A stretch of DNA of 64,000 nt from Paraescarpia echinospica (GCA_020002185.1 CM034543.1:2285033-2349032); one strand, 5' to 3'; counted from the stretch's first letter, positions 34,657-46,291 are shown. The notes: generated by a model not told the origin, from the letters alone. A program made the numbers and translations.

Positions 34657-34730
34657 CTAACAATAAATATATATATATTGTCAATTTAGTGCTGGATTGA
34701 CACTCAATATATATATATATATATATATAT
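33580..34730. repeat. Diverged about 80-115-bp repeat array
   Basis: Ten or more degenerate units with ATCGA(T/A)CCAGCACTA, CACTCAATATATCA and TGATAC(T/A)TGTGAAAG occur in the same order. At the right end two units face each other (34,598-34,640 and 34,681-34,712) across (TA)n runs, forming an inverted repeat. Confidence 0.7.
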
Positions 34731-34736
34731 AGGACC

Positions 34737-34813
34737 AATGTCTCAAAAAGTGTACAATTGACAAAAATCGTGTCTTTTGCCTCTCACTTCGTCAATTATA
34801 AAGCCGGCCTAAC
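34737..34813 (+). repeat. Left terminal inverted repeat
   Basis: Begins AATGTCTCAAAAAGTGTACA and continues through AAAATCGTGTCTTTTG to AAGCCGGCCTAAC. It is preceded by a (TA)n run. Confidence 0.75.
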
Positions 34814-35090
34814 GAAATGTTCACCATATATTGATGTCATTACGTTCTTTCAGGACATGTAAGATTTGTTAATTTTTTAAATGGCAGAAATTGGCCGTAA
34901 GTTGCCAAAAACGGCCAAAATGACGTGTCCAAAGTTTGAAGTAGGGCCATACAAAAACAATGTTGTATTTATTTTTTATGAGTTCACTGGGCAAATGGGG
35001 TATGTATTGGGAATGTGCAGTAAACAAATCATTAAAAAAAAATTCAAACTCAAAAATGTACACTGCGTTTTCTATAATGACCAATTTTTG

Positions 35091-37806
35091 CGTGTCCAGC
35101 GTCATCGGTTTACACGGGTCAATTACATTAATTTATTATTGTCGTTGTAGGATATCTATACATGTTTTCTTTTCGTACAAGTTAAGTAAACGATATACAA
35201 AAAAAGTATGGGTCTAAACCTAAATTCGACGAAAATATAACACGTTCAAGTACAAAAATATGGAGTGGCGTCTTAGCTGCGGTTCCAGCGTCATAGACAG
35301 AAAAGGCTATCTTCAAATCAATAGGAAACGTACGCCGTTAATTGTTTTCATACCAGCAACCACCATGCTATAACCCCAACAATGGCAATAGCAATATTCA
35401 CAATATTTCTTGGTCGAATGAGGATAAAACCGACATTGGAGGGTGTCCAGCGTCACTGCGTGTCCATCGTCGTCTGTGGGATTACCGAGAAAGACTGCTG
35501 AGAGCGCATTCTACTTTGATATGTAGGAACTACAGTAATCAGTGCATCCGTGGCGGTCGCCTCTATGCTGGTGGGTATTTTTTGTTTCCTACAATAAATA
35601 TTTTATGAGTTGTGGTCCTATATGTACGTTTTTCATGTGAAATGGTGTAATAGAATAAGGCTAATGTGGTAAATTAATAAAGGTAACACCACTTATAGCG
35701 TTGGTATATTTAACAGCTGTGTTCTAACAAACCAATGAACGATAATTTGATACGTTGATCTGCGGGAAAGTTAATATATGACAATCCTAATGTCTATGCA
35801 ACTTGATGACGCTGGACACGCCAATTTAACCAAATGTATATTTACCGGCTGTAGTTGACACTGACATCCTAACTTTTAGTGTATATGTGTCAAGTACATG
35901 TTGCTCTTCATATAGAAGAAAACATTTCACATACAATTTAGAAGAACACATTATTACAAACAAACCATACTGACGCTGGACACTTGCTGATTAATGATAA
36001 AAATCAACATATCTAAGAATAATTTCCGTTTAAATAATAGCTATTAATATACGTTTGAAGAACAAGACAGGTAGCAAAACAATATAATGCATTTGGGTGA
36101 TATTGAAAGGTAATTTGAAGAATTATGGCCAATGGGCTTACTCACTCACGGCAGTAAGGCTGGACATGCAGCTATGGGTGTGATCCTGCAACGCATATCG
36201 CTTACATACTACTGTATCCATTATCTCACGTGATCTGCTCATCTCATTAAATTATTTTCAAAAGCATTTAAACGTTTCACAAAAACTAAATACGGAATAA
36301 TTAATATTGCGTTCTAATTTGTTTAGAATACCCTGTCAACCAAAGAGGCATAATCATGGCAAGCCACGACACGCAAATGTATTATGCTAAGATCTCGCAC
36401 CGTTACCGAGATAGAAAGATAGCACAAGACCCCCACTTCTTGGACCATCGTTCCGCTCAGAACCGGGCATATCATCTCTGCGCAAGATACCTCCCAGACC
36501 ATAAGCTGAGAGCTCAGCGAGCGAGCAAAGCTATAAATGTAAGTAGCGTATCATAACATATTTGTCTTGAGTTTGACTTTTCTTCAAGTAATTGTATATA
36601 TTTATTTTAATATTACATGTAAGCTTCCTGTTACATATCAATATTTAATGTACAAGTGATTTATTATTAATGTGTAAAATGTAAATGTTTGCATATAGAG
36701 CAAGACATCTGCAGCGGCAACTCCTACAGTGCAAGTTAGGAAATCGAAGAGACTCGACCCTAAACGCCTTGAAGGTGAACAAGAAGAGGCTGCAAAGACG
36801 TGTATGGGTTTTGGAGAATCATTTAAAGCGCTCTACTCGTAATCAGAAAGAAGGATCAGGGCAAACAAGAACTGATACGACTCCCATAAACACCGTTTTT
36901 GACAACGCTGATACGCCGTGCTGACATGATAATGAGGAAGGACGGATTGAACCCTTCGCGAAACAAAGAAGTGAGAAAGGTTCTCGCTGCACATGAATCA
37001 CTTGTGATGGAAATGCAAGATATTCCAGTCAAGAAAAGGGAGTCACTCTTCACAGGACGTTACCTGAAGAGAAGACGGGCAGGAAGCATGGTCGCGAAGA
37101 AGTTGCACCTAGACCGACGATACGTTCTCCGCAAGAATGGCTTCGCAGGACAAAATACAGCACAACACTTGAAGGCCAGACGTAGGCCGTTACACGGGAA
37201 GGAGTTCAGGAAGAGACCGGATAATTGTACACTTCTGCCAGGCAAGAAGGATGCCGTGAAAGATGGTATGAAGAAGGTGCAGAAATATACTTTGACTGAC
37301 TATAAGGAACAATAAGAATTCAATGTAGACATTATTGTCCATGCCGCTGCATGTTTAAAATGGTGTTCGTAGTTGTTTGTAATTTGTGACGAAGGATAAT
37401 GATTGTCTTCAATTAAAGCTACGTATCCAGCGTCATCAGTGTATACCCATTTTTAGCTAACAGTTTGCCTAGTCTCGATCACCGGACGCATATGACTGTT
37501 GGCACACACAAAGATAACTGATCAGGGTTACTGATTATGTATCATTTATAATTCCACACCCTTTTCTGAGAGAGCTGCACTAATTGAAAATAGGCCATTC
37601 CAAGAAACAATAGAGTGCAAAAACTATCACAAAAGTAACAACGAGGAAAAGGAACGTTTCCAAGTCAAATTTAATCATCTACCTCTTGATTCTTATTAAA
37701 TGGCATGTACACTAGATGATTCAAAAACATTTTCACTTTACATGTAATTTAAAATGCTCTAATTGTAACAAATATTGTAATTTTTCGTCGATGACGCTGG
37801 ACACGC
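35091..37806. repeat. Left-arm subterminal motif copies
   Basis: Copies of GTGTCCAGCGTCA or its complement at about 35,091, 35,284, 35,442, 35,460 (variant), 35,805, 35,970, 36,157 (partial), 37,422 and 37,790. Both orientations occur. Subterminal repeats of this sort are transposase-binding sites in several DNA-transposon superfamilies; that role is inferred here. Confidence 0.65.
36356..37315 (+). pseudogene. DNA-binding N-terminal part of a transposase-like protein (left arm)
   Basis: Exon 1 (36,356-36,540) encodes YYAKISHRYRDRKIAQDPHF, a basic tyrosine-rich start typical of a family of uncharacterised transposon proteins with YR-x-K/N-x4-DP motifs. It ends at a strong donor (AAT|GTAAGT). 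The acceptor may be the AG at 36,698 or the CTGCAG at 36,714; only the second keeps the frame into a coiled-coil-like stretch (NALKVNKKRLQRRVWVLENH). A frame change near 36,900 leads to the last segment: NKEVRKVLAAHESLV, VKKRESLFTGRYLKRRR, NCTLLPGKKDAV, KKVQKYTL. The GKKD-x-KVQK block normally precedes the catalytic half, which is absent. It lies 1.5 kb inside the left terminus. Confidence 0.55.
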
Positions 37807-38690
37807 GATGAAAATCACGTTTGACTTCAAGTGACTGTCATAACAAAAGTAACCCATATTACATTGACCCATTTATAAAAAATATGCCTCAATATATGTA
37901 CAATGAGAAAATATAACTTAATACTCCAACCACATGGAATGTTGACCTGTGCACGAATAAACTACTCACAACCAGTAGAAATTAATTTTGTTGGTGGTAG
38001 TATTTTACGTATTGACGTATTTTGTTCCTGAGGTTGCATTCATCTACGCTACAGCGAGATTTTTTCACGTGGTTGTGCAAACTCACCGATAAATGTCGGC
38101 ACACGAACAATCGGTCGATGAAATTGTCCATACCCCAGGAATGGTGACTCTAGCTGCAATCCGCTCCGCCAGAAACATCATCTTCACATGTAACGTTGCT
38201 CTGGCTCTTTTATGTGCATATTGTGATGCGCGTCGGCTTTAACGTCGATGCCCATGCAATATCCATGTCCAGTTTCATCGCCATTTGCTTAGCTTATACA
38301 TTGCAACACGTACTTGAGTAGTTTCTTGTATGTGGTGCTTCCCCGCTCGTTTCGAAATTGAAGCTAATGATTATGTTTTGTTCCGGCTCAAAGCGGAACC
38401 TGAGACGGCGGCAATCCGTGATCCGTCACTTATTAATATTATTTTTATTTATTAAAATTACTTGAGCTCATCCAATTTTGTGTTGTCTAGTAATATACTA
38501 AAACGATTCGCAGGCTTACCCCTCAACTATTTGTGAATTGTGCATTTTGTTTTTGGTGAACGTCACCAAAGTTGCATCCTCCGAGCTGTGTCTGCACCAT
38601 CTCCTGGTTGCTCCGATTCCAATGTTAAGTAAGTATCCGAGTCATCATGTGCGACTCCAGGAGGCTAATGGGCAAAGAACCCAGCGACTT
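37320..38690. other. Inner part of left arm, no further gene recognised
   Basis: Contains two subterminal motif copies (37,422 and 37,790). The minus strand at 38,050-38,340 is richer in GC and partly open but could not be assigned. Confidence 0.4.
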
Positions 38691-39010
38691 ATCAACTTAC
38701 TTACTTACTTAGTCCTCTTCAGAGCTCACCACCGTGGTATGTCTGTCGCAAATCTTTCCAGGTATCCCAAGTCTATCACTGCTCTTTCATCTCACTCTCT
38801 CCACCGTACTCCTCCATGTTTCTTTAGGCCTGCCTCTCTTTCTGTGGCCAGGAGGAGTCCATCTGAAGATAACACTTGGTAGGGCTGTAGGTTACATTCG
38901 GAGTACATGTATAATCCTTCTCCACGTGCGCGTCTCGACTTCTTGGGTAACGGGCATGGCAGTTGCCCTCCTGTGTAACTCAATGTTCGAGATGGCATTT
39001 GGCCAAATAT
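38690..39010 (-). mobile_element. LINE 3' end (C-terminal ORF2 plus tail)
   Basis: The minus strand encodes the far C-terminus of a LINE ORF2: MPVTQEVETRTWRRIIHVLR, then a stop, then TALPSVIFRWTPPGHRKRGR and PKETWRSTVERVR. The TW(R/K)xxxHVLRM and GHRKRGRPKETW motifs are typical of the last part of many LINE ORF2 proteins. The copy ends with an AAGTAAGTAAGTAAGT tail at 38,695-38,711, the kind of 3' microsatellite left by target-primed insertion. At least two stops are present. Confidence 0.75.
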
Positions 39011-39019
39011 GTTGAGAAT

Positions 39020-40204
39020 TGTGACTTATCAACATTCTACTTTTTAGTCATCATTTTATTACATTTAAAATGATACCCGATTTGTTAAAATATATTCAGT
39101 AGTTTTCTTCATTTTATGCTAAAATTATGCGATCTGTGAAAATGCAATGGTCGTAGCAACCATACATCAAATGTGTCCCTATTTTGGGACTGCATATCAA
39201 GGAAAATGAACCGGACATTGAAAGATGCCAAAGTCGCAACATGACTAAGACATATAGTGTGGCTCTCGTGCAAAATAGACTAGTGCGACATGATGTACAC
39301 TGTTTCCTGCGGCAAGTCACATACGATTGTTTGTTAAGTTTATATTTAACACCTTTCCCACCGGAAGATAAGTTGAAAGCTTAAATTTAACGTATCGTGG
39401 ATGTCGCCACTTTCTAAATGGATGCTACGTATATCGAATATGTCTTTCGACAATAACGCCACCATTCCTGCAGTTAGAAACACTTTGGTTTTGTTAAAAT
39501 CCAAACTCGTCATGGTTGAGAGTGAACTGAAGTGATCAAACGCACCTACCATACATAGTTAACAAAGAATCAAATGCAAAACCAACTAGGAAATAATCTT
39601 TGAACGGCAATTAAATCAATTTCCGGTCAAAAAGCGGTGCGAAATCTGAACGCAACCCAGATTTTCCAAAAACAAGTTACGTAAAACGAGTCCAGCTGAT
39701 CCGTGGACGGTTTACGTTACGTCGCTCGGAACAATCTCAGTGAAACACGCGCAACGTAATAATTAACAGCAGACCGACAGGTTGACGGTGTGACGGCTAG
39801 GTTTTTTTTACTTCCGCTTGAATAACATTTGGAGATTTTCTTAGTTTCAAATTGGGAGTTTCAAATTGGGAGTTTCGGAGAAGTTACGTTCCGTTGGGTG
39901 TGTTTTTCTTAGCCCTAATGGTGCATGTTGGGGGTCTCATCAAGGGGTGTAGATGGATATTTTGGGTGTCCAAGGGAGTGTAGTTGAAAGTTTATGGGAG
40001 CCTCAGCTGGTATATTTGAAGGTTTGAAAGGAGTGCAGTTGGAGGTGTTTGGACCGGAAGGGGTTGCATATAGCATAGTTTGTGTTTTGTGTAACTATTG
40101 GGTTTGCCCTCCCCCAAAGTAAAATGTTGCATGTTAAAAAAGCGCATCCTTTGTTACATAACAGGACTTTTAAATATTTACCCTGTGGATTTTCCAATAA
40201 TATG
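39020..40204. other. No gene; GT-rich imperfect repeats at 39,840-40,080
   Basis: At 39,840-40,080 imperfect units containing GGGTGTAG, TTGAAAGTTT, GGGAGCCTC and GGAGTGCAGTTGGAGG recur. They resemble the complement of the C-rich element at 58,752-59,065. Confidence 0.45.
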
Positions 40205-40209
40205 CATTT

Positions 40210-40333
40210 TAGAGGGTTATATAGTTACTGTTATTTACTAATCCATGTATTCTGGTTGCAGTTCTCATTGAGTTGCGATCATTCGTCCTGATGTACACAA
40301 TACATCGTGGAAATTCATCTCTGATCTTATCTA
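40210..40333 (+). repeat. 5' LTR
   Basis: Contains TATATAG (40,218) and an initiator-like TCATTG (40,265-40,270). Its segment 40,267-40,282 is complementary to the primer site just past the LTR. Confidence 0.92.
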
Positions 40334-40348
40334 TGATCGCAACTCAAT
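40334..40348 (+). promoter_or_regulatory. Primer-binding site, apparently self-primed
   Basis: The bases directly after the 5' LTR read TGATCGCAACTCAAT. They do not start with TGG as tRNA-complementary sites usually do. They are exactly complementary to ATTGAGTTGCGATCA at 40,267-40,281 in the LTR, where the transcript may begin. This matches the self-priming arrangement known for Tf1/sushi-type elements. Confidence 0.6.
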
Positions 40349-40385
40349 CTCCATCGACGACTACCAGACGTACTCGAGCATCACC

Positions 40386-41305
40386 ATGCCTGTGGTGGCC
40401 TGTCCCATCCCTAACTGCACGTACGTGACAGACGATGTTGAAGCGATCATTGCCGTTGTGCTACTCAACACCCACGCTATGACTCACGCCCCAACATCCT
40501 CCACAAACGCCGCCGCTGCTAAAGTGGAAAGGGTGAAACGACCAACGGTCACATCGGCGGGGAGCAGCGAAGAATGGGACTACTTCCTGGTCCGATGGCA
40601 AGACTATGTGGAAGCAACCAAAGAATCGAGCAAAGATAGAATCATTCAACTACTTGAAGGCTGCGACGAACAATTGCGAAAGGACGTCACACGCTCCATT
40701 GGCATGGGTCGTACACTCACTGGCCGCCCTAAGGACGATATATTGACGTTGGTGCGTACCTCGGCTGTCGGGGAAGAAAACACGATGGCCGCTCGGATCA
40801 CCTTGCATAACATGCGCCAAGACAGAGACGAGACTGTCAGGTCATTCAATGCCAGGATCCGCGGCCAAGCCGGCGTCTGCAAGTTCTCCCTCCCGTGCCC
40901 AAATTGCACACAGACCGTTAACTACACAGAAGAAGTGCTACGAGACGTGGTGATCAGGGGCCTGGAGGATCCGGAAATCCAACTGGACCTGCTCGCCGAC
41001 AAAAATCAGGACATGAACTTTGAGGAAGTCCTACGCTTTGTTGAAGCAAAAGAAGCCGGAAAACAATCAGCCTCATGCTTGGTCGACACGCACGGGGCAG
41101 AGGTAGCCAAGAGCTCATACACTCGCAAACGACTCGACCGCTTACAACAACAGCATGAACCCAGGGCAGGATCAACCGACCAGAACCCCTGCTCCTACTA
41201 CGGCAAAAAAGGGCATGGAAGGAACGCCCACAGGACATCCGACGCACCGAATGCCCCGCATACAACTCGACGTGCACCGCCTGCCACAAGAAGCATCACT
41301 TCGAA
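40386..41305 (+). pseudogene. gag-like polyprotein
   Basis: Structural protein of the retroelement. The start ATG (40,386) opens a C2H2-like N-terminus (CPIPNC ... HAMTH) within the first 35 residues. A capsid-like helical region follows (EEWDYFLVRWQDYV, DETVRSFNARIRGQAGVC). The C-terminal zinc-knuckle region starts at CSYYGKKGHG (about 41,190). The frame changes near 41,220, and the rest of the Cys/His cluster (CPAYNSTCTACHKKHH) is in another frame. The same ORF runs on to 41,477 in the wrong frame. The protein would be truncated within the nucleocapsid. Confidence 0.85.
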
Positions 41306-42871
41306 GTGGTCTGCTGGGGGAAGAACCGCCGCAAACGCAAAGACACCATGGTTGAGCTACAGGAAGGCGCCGTGTTTGATTCTCTCTGCATCATCAACAA
41401 CACCGGCCGACGTCGCAATGGACGCTTCATTGCACTTGATCACCACCTGTACAACCAACTGTCTGATACGTGGCTGAAGCAGTCCTCTAAACCTCAGCCG
41501 TTCGTCAAATTTGGTGTGGACGTCCTCGTCGATGACTACAAACCCTTCGGCTTCGACTCTTTCCTCACCCGCACCCCTAGACACGCAGATATACTGTGCA
41601 TGGCAGACACGGGGTGCCAGAGTTGTCTTGCCGGTATCAAGGCGATCCATCGCCTCGGCATCAATCAACGGGAACTGATACCGGTAATGATGAAAAGGCA
41701 TGCCTCAAACAAGCGCGTTATAAACATCATTGGCGCCGCCATCTTGAGGTTATCAGGTAGAACATCGAATGGAGTCCTCGAGACTCGTCAAATCGTCTAC
41801 TTCACAGATGTTGACAACAAAGTGTTCCTCAGCAGGGAGGCATGTGTTGCGCTCGGGATGATAACTGAGCAGTTCCCAAAGGTCGGTGAGATCACCAGAC
41901 ATACAGCTGCGGATGCCACGTCCGATGCTGCCGATCATCTCCGTAACAATAGCGACCTTATCACCGATTGTAACTGCCCGAAACGTGAACTGCCGCCTCC
42001 TCCACCCACTCAGCTGCCATGTCCGACAACTGACGATAACTGCGATACGTTACGGCTGTTCCTGCTAGACTACTACAAGGGCTCGACCTTCAACATATGC
42101 GAACATCAACCACTCCCGATGATGAGTGGTCCACCTCTACAGGTCATGCTCGACCCCGATGCCAAACCGTTCGCATGCCACTCGCCAGTACCCCTACACT
42201 GGCGAGCAGATGTAAAAGCCGGTCTCGACCGCGACGTTCTCCTCGGAGTCATCGAGCCAGTACCTGTGGGCGAGCCGGTAACGTGGTGTCACCGCATGGT
42301 CGTGTGCGCTAAGAAGGACGGCAAGCCACGCCGCACCGTCGACTTTCAGCATCTCAACAAGTATGCCACTCACGAGACGCATCATACTCAGCCACCCTTC
42401 CACCAGGCGAGATATGTGCCACAATGCACGAAGAAAATCGTGTTCGATGCTTGGAATGGCTACCATAGTGTGCCCATACGCAAAGAAGATCGCCCACTGA
42501 CAACATTTATCACGCCGTGGGGACGCTACATATACAGGACAGCACCACAGGGCTACATTGCTTCTGGAGACGGTTACACCCGAAGATTCGACGAAATTGT
42601 GTCAAGTTTTCCGAACAAGACGAAATGTATCGATGACACAATCCTGTGGTCCAACGACATAACCGCAGCTTTCCACCAGGCAGTGAAGTGGCTCGATATA
42701 TGTGGCAATCATGGTATCACACTCAACCCGAGTAAGTTCGTCTTTGATCAGTACACTGTCGAATTTGCCGGATTCGAGATCACACCAGGTAGTGTCCGTC
42801 CATCCCGGAAATTCTTAGAATCGATCTTCGACTTCCCGACACCCAAGACCATCACGGACATACGCGCCTGA
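41306..42871 (+). pseudogene. pol, protease and reverse transcriptase part
   Basis: The open frame holds an aspartic protease site (MADTGCQS, about 41,600) with a downstream hydrophobic turn (INIIGAAILRLSG). The reverse transcriptase has WCHRMVVCAKKDGKPRRTVD, the FDAWNGYHSVPI motif A, APQGY, and a catalytic CIDD at about 42,630 where gypsy elements usually have YxDD or FxDD. A TGA at 42,869 interrupts the frame, after which the same frame continues (FGLFNHVAYV). Protease is fused in frame to reverse transcriptase, as in Ty3/gypsy order. Confidence 0.9.
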
Positions 42872-43850
42872 TTCGGCCTTTTCAACCATGTGGCGTACGT
42901 GTTAGCCGCTGCGGAAAGAATGCTTCCGTTCCGGGCCCTGTTGAAGCCCGGAAACACATTCACCTGGAACGATGAGATGCAATCACTTTTCGAGGAGTCT
43001 AAAAGCGTCATCATCAGTAAAATTTCAAACACTCGTCTGAGAAACCTCAAGGAAAAGACCCTCGGATATCACTTCCGAGTAGTCCACATAGCAGGTATAA
43101 AGCTCCGAGCCGCTGACGCGATCTCTCGCCACCCTACCGGCAACCCCGTCAAAATGCATCTACCAGATGACGTCGCGTCCCTGCAAGACGGTGCTATTCC
43201 CGCAGGATTACCAACACTCCCGGAACTACGCTCCTCCTTCCTGGCCGGCATCCGATGCGGTGAAGAGTTTCAGGACGATGTAGAACACTCAGTTCACGAC
43301 GCCGCCCTCTCATCACTCTGCTCCCTTAAGGCCGTCACCTGGGATGGAGTCCGCATGGCAACCAATAGCGACGAGGCCATGGTCAAGCTGATGGAAATCA
43401 TCGAGTCGGGGATGCCGGAATTTCGTCACGAGCTGCCAATAGAACTACGCCAGTACCACCAGTATCGCGACAACCTCTACACTGTGGACGGTGTAGTTTT
43501 ATACAACGACAGAATAGTCATCCCCCGCTCACTGCGCCTCGATGTACTGCAATCACTGCACGCCGCTCACCAGGGCGTATCGTCAATGATATCTCGGGCT
43601 GATCACAGCGTCTTTTGGCCCGGAATTACCTCGGCCATCACTGACCTCAGAAACCGCTGCAACGACTGTAACAGGATGGCCCCCTCGCAGCCCAGCGCAC
43701 CACCTTCCTACCAGATACTACCGGTCTACCCGTTTCAAAGTATGTGCTCAGACTACTTTACTTACAAAGGCGTGAACTATCTCGTTACTGTAAACCGGTA
43801 TTCAAACTGGCTCGTAGTGGAGCGGTGTAGAGGTAGGGCACAATGCTTGA
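42872..43850 (+). pseudogene. pol, RNase H remnant and N-terminal integrase
   Basis: Same frame as the upstream part. After the reverse-transcriptase connection (FEESKSVIISKI, about 43,015) the protein jumps straight to the very end of an RNase H-type segment (LKEKTLGYHFRVVHIAGIK, then AADAISRHP). Most of RNase H, including its DEDD acids, is therefore missing. The integrase HHCC finger is complete in order (HAAHQG ... HSVFWPG ... CNDC). The first catalytic Asp is in CSDYFTYKGVNYLV. A frame change occurs near 43,835-43,850. Confidence 0.88.
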
Positions 43851-44886
43851 TAGTCTACGGAAGATATTATTCACCTTCGGCATCCCCGATGAGCTATCAT
43901 CAGACGGCGGCCCCGAATTCTCATCATCCGCCACGCAGACCTTCCTCAGATCATGTGGTGTTCATCATCGCCTGTCTTCAGTTGCGTATCCCCACAGTAA
44001 TTGTCGAGCGGAAGTCGGCGTGAAAACGGTGAAGCGCTTGATAACAGGCAATACAAGCCCCAACGGCAAGCTTGATACTGATGAATTCCAGCGGGCCATA
44101 CTACAGTACAGAAACACACCCGACAAAGACACTAAGTTCTCACCGGCAATGTGCATATTTGGACGCCCTATCCGAGACTTCATCCCCATCCTTCCAGGAC
44201 CCTACAAACCTCACACAACGTGGCGTGAGACACTAAGTGCACGCGAGGAGGCGCTACGGATTCGCCACATGAAGGACGCCGAACGATGGGCAGAACACAC
44301 GAAGACGTTACCGCCACTAATGGTGGGCGACTTCGTCCGCATTCAAAATCAAATCGGCCCCAACCCGCGGAAATGGGACAAGGCGGGGATAGTGATCGAG
44401 GTTCGGCAACATGATCAGTACGCGATCCGCGTGGAAGACTCGGGCCGCATCACCATGCGGAACCGTAAGTTCTTGAGACGATTCACCCCAGCCATCAAGC
44501 GCACGACTCCTGGCCAACTGGGCATCAACGCCTTTCTTCCACCGCCAGTCGCCTACTATGTAGCACCAGCGGCGCAGCAGCAATCAGCCTCATCACCGAA
44601 AGAACGCGCTCGACCGACACCTACGCCAACTGTACTGTTATCGCCCACTCCACCTGCGATGACTCCAGCGCCTGTGACCAAGCTGCCACCCGCTACGCCT
44701 GCGTTCCCACCCTTGGCAGACGCCTCGCCACCACAGCCGCAATCATCTGCGTCACCCAAGCCGGCGCCACGCCCGGCTCCTGCTTCACCACGTGTAACTC
44801 CTGCCGCCCCATTGCGACGTTCGGCCCGCAACGCGGTCCCGCCAACATGGCTAAAGGACTATGTTTCCACTGTTGACACTCAGTGA
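43843..44886 (+). pseudogene. pol, integrase C-terminal part
   Basis: Continuation in a new frame. The second Asp is in [10 protein letters not shown] and the catalytic Glu in [12 protein letters not shown], completing DDE. A chromo-like or GPY/F-like barrel follows ([32 protein letters not shown]), then a Pro/Ala/Ser-rich tail of about 100 residues ending in TWLKDYVS. The stop at 44,884 is about 90 bp before the polypurine tract. No env-like frame follows. Confidence 0.88.
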
Positions 44887-44972
44887 ACTATGTTATTTCT
44901 TGTTCCTATTTTTGTTCTACTAACACAAGCAATATTATTATTTGTCGACATATCAGTCTTTAGTGGTTTAAA

Positions 44973-44985
44973 GACTTGGGGGGCG
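44973..44985 (+). promoter_or_regulatory. Polypurine tract
   Basis: GACTTGGGGGGCG lies directly before the 3' LTR, where plus-strand priming is expected. Confidence 0.6.
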
Positions 44986-45109
44986 TAGAGGGTTATATAG
45001 TTACTGTTATTTACTAATCCATGTGTTCTGGTTGCAGTTCTCATTGAGTTGCGATCATTCGTACTGATGTACACAATACATCGTGGAAATTAATCTCTGA
45101 TCTTATCTA
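44986..45109 (+). repeat. 3' LTR
   Basis: Identical to the 5' LTR except for three substitutions in 124 bp. Confidence 0.92.
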
Positions 45110-45114
45110 CATTT

Positions 45115-45714
45115 GATAAGGGTTTTTCTCATAAGACCTTGTGTCAACATGTCCGCCAGAAGTTTACCCTGCTATGCCCTGTTTCCCAGGGAAATTAAGT
45201 GCCCTATTATGTAGAATGGTGCACTGTTTACAACGGAAAATATATATCCTTACGTATTTGTTCCCATGCCGTTTGTTGTCTTGTGAGGACTTTACTCTAA
45301 AGCGTGTTTTAAACAAATATGCCCCAGTTGAGGCATGTTCACTACTAAACTTTATATTCCACATATATGGTCAAACTTTCTAAATTTTGACACATAATTT
45401 CGTATCAACTAATTACATTTTTATGAAATGTGTATGTTTACCATTGAAAATGCCCCTTTCATAACTGTGTCTTCAATGAACAGTGTTTCCCATTGCAAGT
45501 TTTAAAATAAAAAATCTGCATGGAGCCAACAATGGCCTGATAACTGGTGATAAGACAGGATAGCGCATTGCGAGGGTACGTTGGCCTGACTAGAGTGTTG
45601 GGGGTTGAGAAGTGAGCACGACAATAAACGCCAGGTGGCAGAACCTGTATAACCTATGTTATACTACCGGCTGCTAGGAGGAAGCACATGAGCGTTCGCT
45701 GACGAATCTTTTGT
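45115..45714. other. Spacer between LTR element and MITE
   Basis: No gene recognised. One isolated CTCF-like word (CGCCAGGTGGCAG) at about 45,629. Confidence 0.4.
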
Positions 45715-45884
45715 TACCTGGGGCCGGTTTCATGAAGCGGCTAAGAAAGTTCTTAACGCTAAGATGATTGTCTTAGTAAATGACGTGATTTTTTAAATAT
45801 GAGCGAGCGTAGGAGTTTATACAAACACGTGACTCTAAGTAATTGCGTAACTTTCAGTACGCTTCATGAAACCGGCCCCAGGTA
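45715..45884. mobile_element. 170-bp MITE with 24-bp perfect terminal inverted repeats
   Basis: Ends TACCTGGGGCCGGTTTCATG... and its exact complement at 45,861-45,884. The core is AT-rich with no coding potential. GGGGCCGGTTTCATGAAGC-type ends are common in short interspersed elements of aquatic invertebrates as far as I recall. Confidence 0.8.
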
Positions 45885-46291
45885 CTTAAATTATTCTCTG
45901 TCAGCTCCAGTACAACATTTAGGAACAGGCAGGAGGCATTGTTGCGAGCGCGTTGCCATATTCTTCATATACATGTTGTGATTGTTGAGAATCTGCACAT
46001 TATTAATCGAGGTAACCGTGCTGTCATTATTGTGAGCGATAATATGGTAATGTGAGACTGTCTTTCGCAGAACAAACAGTAGATTATTAAGATAACACTA
46101 ACATATCATTATATATTTCACTCGATGTGCAAATGTATGTTCTCTGCTGTGTTATGTCTCCTTGAATACATAGACACACACTTCACATAGACATCATAGT
46201 AGAAGAGTCATATCTAGGACTAGATAATGAATTCAATCAAGATTCGACGCAGCGACGCTGAATGAATGAGTCTGATAGACAGATACCGGTA

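Larger units (their letters stand above)
40205..45114 (+). mobile_element. Ty3/gypsy-type LTR retrotransposon with 124-bp LTRs
   Basis: Two 124-bp direct repeats (40,210-40,333; 44,986-45,109) differ at 3 positions and are flanked by the 5-bp duplication CATTT (40,205-40,209; 45,110-45,114). Between them, in order, are gag with zinc knuckles, protease, reverse transcriptase, a remnant of RNase H, and integrase. No envelope gene. LTRs start TAGAGGG and end TATCTA rather than TG...CA. GC content is well above the surroundings. Frameshifts, a stop and a deletion make it non-autonomous, although LTR similarity suggests a fairly recent insertion. Confidence 0.92.

Noticed and set aside
37996..38350. 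Minus-strand GC-richer stretch as a separate gene
   Set aside because: Several stops in all frames and no motif beyond short look-alikes.
44320..44830. Minus-strand GC-rich open frames (glycine/alanine-rich)
   Set aside because: They are the antisense shadow of the Pro/Ala-rich integrase tail.
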